Part shown: positions 1 through 5,735 of the stretch, piece by piece | How positions within the stretch are numbered: position 1 is the stretch's first letter | Layout: each line of letters begins with the position of its first letter | Assembly (NCBI GenBank): GCA_946631935.1 | Contig: CAMPAP010000002.1 | Location: 1-10,683, forward strand | Direction: 5' to 3' | Source: an uncultured Lachnospiraceae bacterium | Lineage (GTDB): Bacteria > Bacillota > Clostridia > Lachnospirales > Lachnospiraceae | Length of the DNA stretch: 10,683 nucleotides | The notes under the pieces: generated by a model | Told to the model about the DNA's origin: nothing | The model's database searches: none | The model's input: the letters and a program-made list of their open reading frames with translations, nothing else | Program-made: the position numbers and the translations under genes

Positions 1-35
1 AAGTCAAGTGCTCTAGCCGGCTGAGCTAGTGTCCC
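1..35 (-). tRNA. tRNA-Lys (probable, 3' part cut off by the window edge)
   Basis: Read on the minus strand, this is the 5' half of a tRNA. The 7-base acceptor strand GGGACAC is followed by TA, a D-stem GCTC/GAGC with a nine-base loop containing GG, and an anticodon 5' stem CTTGA. The window ends after the first anticodon base, a T. The stem and loop start match Gram-positive tRNA-Lys(TTT), but the anticodon itself is not visible, so the identity is an inference. It is third in a minus-strand array after tRNA-Arg and tRNA-His. Confidence 0.7.
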
Positions 36-55
36 ATAGATATTAAATTAAAAAG

Positions 56-130
56 GGTGGATAATGGGATTCGAACCCATGACCTTCAGAGCCACAATCT
101 GACGCGCTAACCAACTGTGCTATACCCACC
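56..130 (-). tRNA. tRNA-His (GTG)
   Basis: A complete cloverleaf on the minus strand. The anticodon loop TTGTGGC has anticodon GTG (His). The extra 5' G at position 130 (G-1) pairs with C73 at position 56, the identity element of tRNA-His. With this register the acceptor stem GTGGGTA pairs with TATCCAC including one G-T pair. The T-loop TTCGAAT is standard. The 3' CCA is not encoded: the genome reads C then a run of T after C73. It lies between tRNA-Arg and the probable tRNA-Lys and is probably processed from one precursor. Confidence 0.95.
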
Positions 131-134
131 ATAA

Positions 135-208
<74 letters not shown>

Positions 209-226
209 AAAAAACACACAACGAAT

Positions 227-255
227 ATATTATCGAAATAGATCCATAATGTCAA
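227..255 (-). promoter_or_regulatory. Sigma-A promoter of the tRNA Arg-His-Lys array
   Basis: On the minus strand the -35 box TTGACA (positions 255-250) is separated by exactly 17 bases from the -10 box TAATAT (232-227). This is a perfect -35 and a five-of-six -10. Transcription would start near position 220, about a dozen bases before tRNA-Arg. Such a strong promoter is expected for stable RNA genes. Confidence 0.85.
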
Positions 256-258
256 GAA

Positions 259-295
259 TATCTCATCGAAAATATCAGATATTTTCGATGAGATA
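259..295. repeat. Perfect 18-bp inverted repeat with a 1-base centre
   Basis: The left arm TATCTCATCGAAAATATC (259-276) is exactly complementary to 278-295, with a single A at the centre (277). It lies 22 bases past the stop codon of the DUF5684 gene and 3 bases upstream of the -35 box of the tRNA promoter. A terminator for the membrane protein gene is the simplest reading, but the following minus-strand bases (TTCTTGAC) are only a poor T-run and the stem is AT-rich. An operator or other DNA-level role is possible. Confidence 0.8.
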
Positions 296-317
296 CGATC
301 AGATGAATCAAATATTC

Positions 318-1214
318 TTAAAAGCCGGATCCGTTCCCGTATCCGCCGTTGTTACCGTTATCACTTCCTCCATCGCCGGGATTCTGCGAATAAGTTCCGT
401 AAGGATTGGAGCCGTAAGGCTGCTGGGTGTTCTGCGCGTTAGGATCCTGGGGCTGTGCATATGGATTCTGCGCATAGGGATTCTGAGTATATGTATTCTG
501 AGAATACCCATTCTGAGCGTAGGGATCCTGCTGACCGTACATATTCTGGGACTGATTGTAAGGATTCTGCTGACCGTACATATTCTGAGCGTAAGGATTC
601 TGAGCCTGAACATACGGATTCTGCCCCTGGGCATAAGCGTTCTCCCGGCCATAGTAAGGGCGATTCTTGTGGAACATGGTCTTTGAAATGCCGATCACAA
701 AATAGAAAATTCCGGGAAGAAAGATGATCCCCACAGCATATCCGCCGCTTATGTTGAAAGCTTTGGTGATCTTTATGGCACGCATGATCCTGACAACAAA
801 AAGGAAAATACCTACTCCCACCATCGCTATAAACGAGAATCCCAATATGAGTGAGTAGCTGTCTTTATACTCTCCCGAAAAGCCTGCGGCAATAGCCACA
901 AAGATATATATAAAGAATACGATCGCAGCAATGGTAGTAACGATCTGTCCGATAAGATATCCCCAGAACCAGTTCTTGAACTCAGCTATCTTAAAAAGAA
1001 GATAATCCTTATAATAGGGTATCAAAGCTCCCCATCCGTTCTCACCGGCTTTGTCGAACATCTTCCACATTCCGATGATCCCGAGGATCGCAATGGCTAT
1101 CCTGATAAGGTCTGATATTGCGCTCATTCCTGTGTTGGCCGCAGATATACTGCTGAATTCTTCAAGGAATTCTTCAAGGCCGTCCATATTCCCTTCCAGT
1201 GCATCAAAATTCAT
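318..1214 (-). CDS. DUF5684-like membrane protein with repetitive Asn/Gln/Tyr/Pro-rich tail
   Basis: A 298-residue protein. The first 30 residues are acidic. About four membrane segments follow (roughly 33-49, 84-108, 122-142 and 158-177). The stretch WKMFDKAGENGWGALIPYY (50-68) is the signature I associate with DUF5684 proteins, which have no assigned function. Residues 186-298 form a soluble low-complexity tail with seven [N/D]PY units, two NMYGQQ units and a Gly/Asn-rich end. The start at 1214 is supported by the Shine-Dalgarno AAGGAGGAG a few bases upstream (1221-1229). A small GTCATC/GATGAC hairpin (1235-1249) lies just before it. The 59-residue membrane gene precedes it on the same strand by 63 bases, so they may be co-transcribed. 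The fold name is from memory of the family; the tail is seen directly. Function is unknown. Confidence 0.85.
   Translation of the reverse strand: MNFDALEGNMDGLEEFLEEFSSISAANTGMSAISDLIRIAIAILGIIGMWKMFDKAGENGWGALIPYYKDYLLFKIAEFKNWFWGYLIGQIVTTIAAIVFFIYIFVAIAAGFSGEYKDSYSLILGFSFIAMVGVGIFLFVVRIMRAIKITKAFNISGGYAVGIIFLPGIFYFVIGISKTMFHKNRPYYGRENAYAQGQNPYVQAQNPYAQNMYGQQNPYNQSQNMYGQQDPYAQNGYSQNTYTQNPYAQNPYAQPQDPNAQNTQQPYGSNPYGTYSQNPGDGGSDNGNNGGYGNGSGF
519..587 (-). repeat. Coding repeat, period 39 bases, in the tail of the DUF5684 gene
   Basis: Two 30-base units, 519-548 and 558-587, are identical at 28 of 30 positions and separated by 9 bases, giving a 13-codon period. Both encode a QNMYGQQ[N/D]PY unit. 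Looser copies of the [N/D]PYxQ motif extend on both sides (about 400-640). The in-frame period suggests expansion by slippage or unequal exchange. Confidence 0.8.
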
Positions 1215-1277
1215 TTTTCTCTCCTCCTTATGTCGTCATCTCTGATGACAAAAAACTAAGCTGCGAGCCAAAGTGCG

Positions 1278-1457
1278 TCAGAAAGCAAAAAAATAATATA
1301 TAAGATAACCAAATACTATGATCCAGAAGATGGTCGCAAAGGGCTGTTTGAATATACATCCCACGATCTTAAAGGGCAGCTTTATCGCCGCTCCTACTAT
1401 CTTGAGCACCAGCCACAAAACTGCAAGAAAAATAATGATCACAAGTAAGGTTACCAT
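1278..1457 (-). CDS. Small hydrophobic membrane protein (59 aa)
   Basis: An open frame from ATG at 1457 to TGA at 1278-1280 encodes 59 residues. A Shine-Dalgarno GAGGT lies 6 bases before the start (1464-1468). The protein begins MVTLLVIIIFLAVLWLVLKI, a membrane helix. A short amphipathic, lysine-containing middle follows (AIKLPFKIVGCIFKQPF, about 24-40). A second aromatic-rich helix runs to the end (FWIIVFGYLIYYFFAF). The protein resembles the many uncharacterised two-helix small proteins of Clostridia; I do not recognise a named family. It lies 63 bases upstream of the DUF5684 gene on the same strand and diverges from the K+ channel. The ribosome site and coherent two-helix pattern argue for a real gene, but length limits certainty. 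Confidence 0.7.
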   Translation of the reverse strand: MVTLLVIIIFLAVLWLVLKIVGAAIKLPFKIVGCIFKQPFATIFWIIVFGYLIYYFFAF

Positions 1458-1557
1458 TTTTTTACCTCAATCTCACATCTTTAAATATCGGCTTTTAAAC
1501 AGCTTTTAATATAATAACATGCATGAAGCAAAAATACATCTTTCACAGTCTTCTTTT

Positions 1558-1586
1558 TTGACATACAGGCATTATGAAGGTAAAAT
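1558..1586 (+). promoter_or_regulatory. Sigma-A promoter of the ion channel gene
   Basis: A -35 box TTGACA (1558-1563), 17-base spacer and -10 box TAAAAT (1581-1586) lie 29 bases upstream of the channel start codon. The -35 is perfect and the -10 matches five of six. Transcription would begin near 1593, leaving a short leader with AGGA at 1604-1607. Confidence 0.8.
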
Positions 1587-1615
1587 TTTATCATTAAACG
1601 AACAGGACAGATACG

Positions 1616-2587
1616 ATGAAAGAAAACAAAGATCAGAAAAAAAACTTAACCAGAAAAAGAATATTTGACATAATACAGATCGGAGCAGGATGCGACTTTC
1701 CCAGCCGGTTATTCGATTACACTCTTATCACGGTAATCCTGGCAAACCTGCTGTCGATAATCCTTGAATCTTTTGATTCTGTTTGCATTCCGAAAGAAGT
1801 ATACAAATGTATTGACCTGTTCAGTATGGCATTTTTTCTCATAGAATATATACTCCGTATAATGACCTCGGACTTCCAGTTCACCGGATGTTCAAGATTT
1901 ACTGCGGCAATTAAATTCATATTCTCATTTGACGGCATAATCGAACTTCTTACCATACTTCCTTTTTATTATCTTTCCGGTTTTGTCGTTTTCAGGATCC
2001 TGAGAGTCGTACGTATTCTCAGGCTGTTCAAAGTCAATTCAAACTACGACTCGCTTCAGGTCATAGGTTCTGTATTCATAGAAAAAAAGACCCAGATCCA
2101 GACATCCCTTATGATCATACTGATGCTGATGCTCTCATCAAGCATATGCATGTATTCCGTGGAAAGCGAAGTCCAGCCTGATGCCTTTCCAAATGCACTC
2201 AGCGGAATGTGGTGGGCCGCAAATACTATCTTTACCGTAGGTTACGGAGATGTGTATCCCATCACTTTAGTGGGACAGATAATAGGCATCATCGTCAATT
2301 TCCTTGCAATGGCGGTCATAGCTATCCCAACCGGAATAATCTCCGCAGGATTCGTTGAAAAATACACGATGATAAGAAGAAATCAGGCTGTAGGAGAAGA
2401 AAAAGAAGGTCTGATAACAATTACCGTCGACGACGATACGCCGTTTTTCGATAAAGAGATCGGAGAGACCGAGGACAAGGAAAATCTCGATATCCTGGTG
2501 CTCATAAGAGACGGGGTATGTGTTGTCCCCACAAGAAACATAATCCTCAGAAACGGTGACATACTGGTCTGCAAGAAAGTAAACTAG
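1616..2587 (+). CDS. Voltage-gated potassium channel (six-transmembrane, Ion_trans type)
   Basis: A 323-residue membrane protein that probably forms a tetrameric K+ channel in the cell membrane. S1 is about residues 35-52, S2 66-84 and S3 99-117. The S4 voltage sensor has arginines at every third position (R127, R130, R133, R136). S5 is about 162-181. The pore helix leads into the filter TVGYGD (207-212), the K+ selectivity signature. S6 (217-244) contains AIPTG, typical of prokaryotic Kv-type channels. The cytoplasmic tail (250-323) ends in a segment (about 291-320: ILVLIRDGVCVVP, then LRNGDILVCK) resembling the second half of a TrkA-C/RCK-C ligand domain, without an RCK-N domain. The start is supported by AGGA 8 bases upstream and a promoter at 1558-1586. 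It is monocistronic, and its TAG overlaps the stop of the convergent glycosyltransferase gene. K+ selectivity is confident; gating is inferred. Confidence 0.93.
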   Translation: MKENKDQKKNLTRKRIFDIIQIGAGCDFPSRLFDYTLITVILANLLSIILESFDSVCIPKEVYKCIDLFSMAFFLIEYILRIMTSDFQFTGCSRFTAAIKFIFSFDGIIELLTILPFYYLSGFVVFRILRVVRILRLFKVNSNYDSLQVIGSVFIEKKTQIQTSLMIILMLMLSSSICMYSVESEVQPDAFPNALSGMWWAANTIFTVGYGDVYPITLVGQIIGIIVNFLAMAVIAIPTGIISAGFVEKYTMIRRNQAVGEEKEGLITITVDDDTPFFDKEIGETEDKENLDILVLIRDGVCVVPTRNIILRNGDILVCKKVN

Positions 2588-3315
2588 ATCAGTTTTCTCT
2601 TTGCAAGATTCTTTATAAGTCTTATTCTGTAACGGACCATCTTAAGCACGGGATCGTGTGAAAGACCGGTCTGATTGCCGTCATGGCGTCTGTATCTGAC
2701 AAGCTTATCCTTCATAAAAACCGGTTTTTTGTACTCTCCGTGTTTTTTTTCAAGGACAAGTCCTATCCACTGATCATGCATTTTGATATTTGCGGGAATG
2801 GGCAGAATGTCCTTCAAAAACTCTCTTCTGAATGCCATGCAACACCCGATATAACTGTTTTTGACGATATTTTTCCAAAATCCCTGATGACAATTTTTTA
2901 ATGCAAAAAAAGAAGGTGCGAGAACCTTTTTATTATCCGAATCCACAAGCACTGCATCATGGACCACAAGTGATGCATCACTGCGCAAAAACTCGCCAAG
3001 GACTTTTTCAACCTTGCCATCCTCCCACAGATCATCCTGATCGGCAAGAAAAATAAACTTTCCTCCCGCAAGTCTTAAAACGGAATTGATATTTGCAATG
3101 ATACCTTTTCCGGGACCGGGCACAACTCTGACTCTCTCGTCATTTTTTTCAAATTCATTTATGATCCGGGCGGTGCCGTCATCAGAACCGTCATCGGATA
3201 TGATGAGTTCATCATCGGCTGTCAGCTGCCTCAAGATCGATCTGATCTGTTCACTTATATATTTTTCACCGTTATATGAGCAAAGGCACACACTGATCCT
3301 CTTATGAAGACTCAT
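2584..3315 (-). CDS. GT2 family glycosyltransferase (surface polysaccharide)
   Basis: A 243-residue GT-A fold glycosyltransferase. It begins ISVCLCSYNGEKYISEQI, the classic GT2 N-terminus. It has DDGSDDGT (41-48) for nucleotide binding, ADQDD (91-95) as the metal-binding acidic motif, MHDQW (179-183) as the probable catalytic-base region, and RRHDGNQTG (209-217), common in rhamnosyltransferase-like GT2 enzymes. I chose ATG at 3315 because it overlaps the upstream stop as ATGA and has GGAAG 6 bases before it. An upstream ATG at 3333 would add six residues but has no ribosome site. It is the last gene of the three-gene operon and is translationally coupled to the preceding GT. Donor and acceptor sugars cannot be read from the sequence. 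Its stop overlaps the K+ channel stop by four bases (CTAG). Confidence 0.9.
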   Translation of the reverse strand: MSLHKRISVCLCSYNGEKYISEQIRSILRQLTADDELIISDDGSDDGTARIINEFEKNDERVRVVPGPGKGIIANINSVLRLAGGKFIFLADQDDLWEDGKVEKVLGEFLRSDASLVVHDAVLVDSDNKKVLAPSFFALKNCHQGFWKNIVKNSYIGCCMAFRREFLKDILPIPANIKMHDQWIGLVLEKKHGEYKKPVFMKDKLVRYRRHDGNQTGLSHDPVLKMVRYRIRLIKNLAKRKLI

Positions 3316-4079
3316 GAAAGCTTCCACCCCCATTTATTGAAATACTTTATCATTGAGCTCATATGTATCATAAAAAGCTTAAGGCTCCTGTGAGATCCCT
3401 TATTCCAGAAATGCACCACCGAAGCCTTCGGATAATACATACATTTGTGATCCCTTCGGATCTTACGGCACAGATCCGCATCTTCCATATAAAGGAAAAA
3501 TCTTTCGTCAAAACCGCCCACGTTTTTAAAGACCGATGATCTTACGCACAAAAAAGAGCCCTGGGGAAAAGGAACCTCATGCTCAGTTTCGTAATCCTCA
3601 TCCTGCATGGTGTGGTATGCATATCTTTTTTTGAATCCAAAGGGAATGAATCTTCTGAGAAACAGATCGGTAACGGTGGGATCCCTTCTGTACACGGAAA
3701 GCAGATTTCCTTCATTATCCGTAAGTCTCGGAACAGCCGCGCCAACGTCGGGATTTGCTTCCATATATTCAACCAGTTTGTCCACCGCATCCGTTTTAAG
3801 GACCACATCGGGATTTACTATGAAAAAATAATCACTGCCTTCCCCCGAATCTTTGAAAGAAGCATTATGTCCTGCTCCGAAACCCACATTCTTCGGCATA
3901 TCCACAATGCGGACATCCCCGTATTCCGAAACAATATCTTCAATGGCTTTTCTGTCTCCTCCGTTATGGACCAGCAGGATCTGTCTGCTTACGGAAGTAC
4001 CCCGCTCAATGGAATCCACTGCATCCTTTATACTGTCCGTTTCGCCATAGTAGACGATGGAAATGAGCACCTTAGCCAT
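3312..4079 (-). CDS. GT2 family glycosyltransferase, WbbL/rhamnosyltransferase-like
   Basis: A 255-residue GT2 enzyme. It has ISIVYYGETDSI at the N-terminus, NVGFGAGHN (64-72), NPDVVL (89-94, the metal/nucleotide-binding DxD equivalent) and GGFDERFFLYMEDADLC (188-204). This set is typical of the WbbL/RfbF-type branch, which adds rhamnose or a similar sugar to a lipid-linked primer. Length is near the usual 250-300 residues. It starts 2 bases after the stop of the sugar-1-phosphate transferase gene, with a G-rich Shine-Dalgarno (AGGGGGG) inside that gene's end. It ends in an ATGA overlap with the next GT. The close packing suggests it adds the second sugar to the lipid-linked primer made by its upstream neighbour. 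Rhamnose specificity is only an inference. Confidence 0.92.
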   Translation of the reverse strand: MAKVLISIVYYGETDSIKDAVDSIERGTSVSRQILLVHNGGDRKAIEDIVSEYGDVRIVDMPKNVGFGAGHNASFKDSGEGSDYFFIVNPDVVLKTDAVDKLVEYMEANPDVGAAVPRLTDNEGNLLSVYRRDPTVTDLFLRRFIPFGFKKRYAYHTMQDEDYETEHEVPFPQGSFLCVRSSVFKNVGGFDERFFLYMEDADLCRKIRRDHKCMYYPKASVVHFWNKGSHRSLKLFMIHMSSMIKYFNKWGWKLS

Positions 4080-4081
4080 AA

Positions 4082-5494
4082 CTACTGTGCCCCCCTGCCG
4101 GTAAATACGATCTTTACGGTCTTAATCAGTATCATAAGATCCATCCAGATCGACCATTCGGAAATATACTTTGTGTCAAGTTCAACGACTTCTTCGAAAT
4201 TTCTGATCTCACTTCTGCCGCTTACCTGCCAAAGACCGGTGAGACCGGGATTAAAACCAAGACGCGCCTTATGATGTGCTTCATATTTTTCATATTCATC
4301 CACCGTGGGAGGCCTTGTTCCCACAAGGCTCATATCGCCCTTGAGAACGTTCCAGAACTGGGGAAGTTCATCGATGGAGTGTTTCCTCATAAAATGACCC
4401 ACCGGAATGATCCTCGGATCGTTTTTCACCTTGAACATATTGCCGTCCATCTCATTTTCCGCTTCAAGATCTTTCTTCATCTCATCCGCACCAGGATACA
4501 TTGAGCGGAATTTATACAGCTTGAATTTCCTGCCGTTCTTCCCAACTCTTTCCTGTGAAAAGAAAATACTTCCCGGAGACTGGATAAAAATAATGGGACC
4601 GAAGATGACGGTACAGATGATGGTTATAACGAGACCTATCAGACTTCCGAAGATATCCATCAGTCTCTTGACTAAAAGCTGGGGACCTGTGGTTATCCTG
4701 ATACTTGTGGTAAGAACGGAGTATCCGCCGCAGTTTTCTATTACTCTGTTCATTCCGTAATCATCGCGCCTGACCAGTCTGTAATGCACGGTAATACCCA
4801 TCTTAAGGAGTTCCTCTGCATAGAACTGCGCCCAGTCAAGATTGTTATTTGATATAAAGACCTCATCCACAACATTGTTCTTGGCATATTCATAAAAATT
4901 CTTAAGATCCGATACAACGGGAAAATGAAGAATCTCCTCGCCTACAGAGGATTTATCGCTGAAAACGAATCCGCTGAACTTGAATTCATGGAATCTGTCC
5001 TTGGAAAAATCCCTTACTATCTGTTCCGCCTCACTGCTTTCGCAGATAACTATCAGTCTGGGACGGTTCTTGGATGAAAGCATCCTGACCCTGACTATCC
5101 TTTTTAAGACAGTTCTGCTGAACCAGAGGGCAAAAAACGATATGAACCAGAACATGTACCAAAACAGACGCGAATAGATCTCGCTTCGTTTGAAGGAAAC
5201 CACATAAAGGTTAAGACCGATGAATATCAGAGTGGAATGAATAAAGCTGTGCCTCATTTCCACGAAAAACATCCTGCGGATTATACCACTGTATGCATTG
5301 GTAAAAGCAGCAAGACCAAGAGTCAGAAGAAGCACGACCATAGACGCTCTTCCATACCAGAATTCATAATAAGGAAGCTCCCATTCTCTGAATCTGAGTA
5401 TGTAAGCGATGATAAAAGACAACTGTAAAGTTATTACATCAAGAAGCATGAAATCAATATGCTTGACCCATCCTCTTGTAGTACGTTTGTACAT
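4082..5494 (-). CDS. Polyprenyl-phosphate sugar-1-phosphate transferase (exopolysaccharide priming enzyme)
   Basis: A 470-residue membrane enzyme that transfers a sugar 1-phosphate from a nucleotide sugar to undecaprenyl phosphate, the first committed step of a surface polysaccharide. About four N-terminal membrane helices (roughly 15-33, 50-66, 88-102, 108-126) precede a Rossmann-like CoA_binding_3-type region (about 145-245). The catalytic bacterial sugar transferase domain (about 275-470) starts KRLMD (276-280). It has a re-entrant membrane helix, QERVGKNGRKFKLYKFRSM (314-332), the catalytic Asp-Glu pair D375-E376 in SIDELPQFWNVLKGDMSLVG (373-392), and GLTGLWQVSGR (417-427). The architecture is WbaP/CpsE-like. 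I chose ATG at 5494 because GGAG lies 5 bases upstream; an ATG at 5512 has no ribosome site. It is the first gene of the glycan operon, directly downstream of tRNA-Leu. The sugar cannot be determined. Confidence 0.94.
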   Translation of the reverse strand: MYKRTTRGWVKHIDFMLLDVITLQLSFIIAYILRFREWELPYYEFWYGRASMVVLLLTLGLAAFTNAYSGIIRRMFFVEMRHSFIHSTLIFIGLNLYVVSFKRSEIYSRLFWYMFWFISFFALWFSRTVLKRIVRVRMLSSKNRPRLIVICESSEAEQIVRDFSKDRFHEFKFSGFVFSDKSSVGEEILHFPVVSDLKNFYEYAKNNVVDEVFISNNNLDWAQFYAEELLKMGITVHYRLVRRDDYGMNRVIENCGGYSVLTTSIRITTGPQLLVKRLMDIFGSLIGLVITIICTVIFGPIIFIQSPGSIFFSQERVGKNGRKFKLYKFRSMYPGADEMKKDLEAENEMDGNMFKVKNDPRIIPVGHFMRKHSIDELPQFWNVLKGDMSLVGTRPPTVDEYEKYEAHHKARLGFNPGLTGLWQVSGRSEIRNFEEVVELDTKYISEWSIWMDLMILIKTVKIVFTGRGAQ

Positions 5495-5556
5495 TCTCTC
5501 TCCAAACGGCATATAAATAAAAACGCTTCATGGCTGTACCGATCATATGCCGAAAG

Positions 5557-5636
5557 TGCGGATAGAGGGACTCGAACCCTCACGCGCGAGCACAAGAACC
5601 TAAATCTTGCATGTCTACCAATTCCATCATATCCGC
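5557..5636 (-). tRNA. tRNA-Leu (TAG)
   Basis: A class II tRNA on the minus strand. The acceptor stem GCGGATA pairs with TATCCGC. The anticodon stem CAAGA/TCTTG carries loop TTTAGGT with anticodon TAG (reads CUN). A long variable arm (GTGCTCGCGCGT region) precedes the T-arm with loop TTCGAGT. The discriminator is A and CCA is not encoded. It is preceded by its own promoter (5679-5707). Its 3' end is only 44-62 bases from the first gene of the glycan operon on the same strand, with no convincing terminator between them. Confidence 0.95.
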
Positions 5637-5678
5637 AGATGTTTTTCTGCCTAAAATACAAAAAAACATACTACTTAT

Positions 5679-5707
5679 AATTTACAACAAAATGATGAAA
5701 ATGACAA
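5679..5707 (-). promoter_or_regulatory. Sigma-A promoter of tRNA-Leu (and possibly of the glycan operon)
   Basis: On the minus strand TTGTCA (5707-5702) is followed by a 17-base spacer and TAAATT (5684-5679). Each box has one mismatch to consensus. Transcription would start near 5672, giving a short leader before the tRNA at 5636. No other good promoter lies between the tRNA and the glycan operon. Confidence 0.6.
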
Positions 5708-5735
5708 AAAATATGTGTTTTTTGACCTTTTGTCA
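5702..5735 (-). repeat. AT-rich inverted repeat after the pyrophosphatase stop codon
   Basis: TGACAAAA (minus strand, 5735-5728, including the stop TGA) can pair with TTTTGTCA (5709-5702). Alternatively CAAAAAA/TTTTTTG pairs around a 6-base loop (5705-5724). Both stems are weak and almost all A-T, followed by a moderately T-rich stretch. It may be a poor terminator for the NAD operon. It overlaps the -35 box of the tRNA-Leu promoter. Confidence 0.35.

Noticed and set aside
249..686. Plus-strand 145-aa and overlapping frames across the repeat tail
   Set aside because: These are shadows of the repetitive tail of the minus-strand DUF5684 gene; the periodic sequence keeps other frames open. The translation is a meaningless Ile/Leu/Arg repeat.
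1235..1249. GTCATC/GATGAC hairpin as a terminator or riboswitch upstream of the DUF5684 gene
   Set aside because: It has only six base pairs; on the minus strand the T-run precedes rather than follows it, and no larger leader structure surrounds it.
1318..1509. 63-aa plus-strand open frame
   Set aside because: It is the antisense shadow of the 59-residue membrane protein, which has the better ribosome site and protein-like composition.
3579..4274. 231-aa plus-strand open frame antisense to two glycan genes
   Set aside because: It lies opposite two genes with clear GT2 and sugar transferase motifs, spans their junction, has no family motifs and no ribosome site that I can see.
2584..5557. 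Glycan cluster as an island integrated at the 3' end of tRNA-Leu
   Set aside because: I looked for a copy of the tRNA-Leu 3' end near the far side of the cluster (about 2580) and saw none, and there is no integrase.
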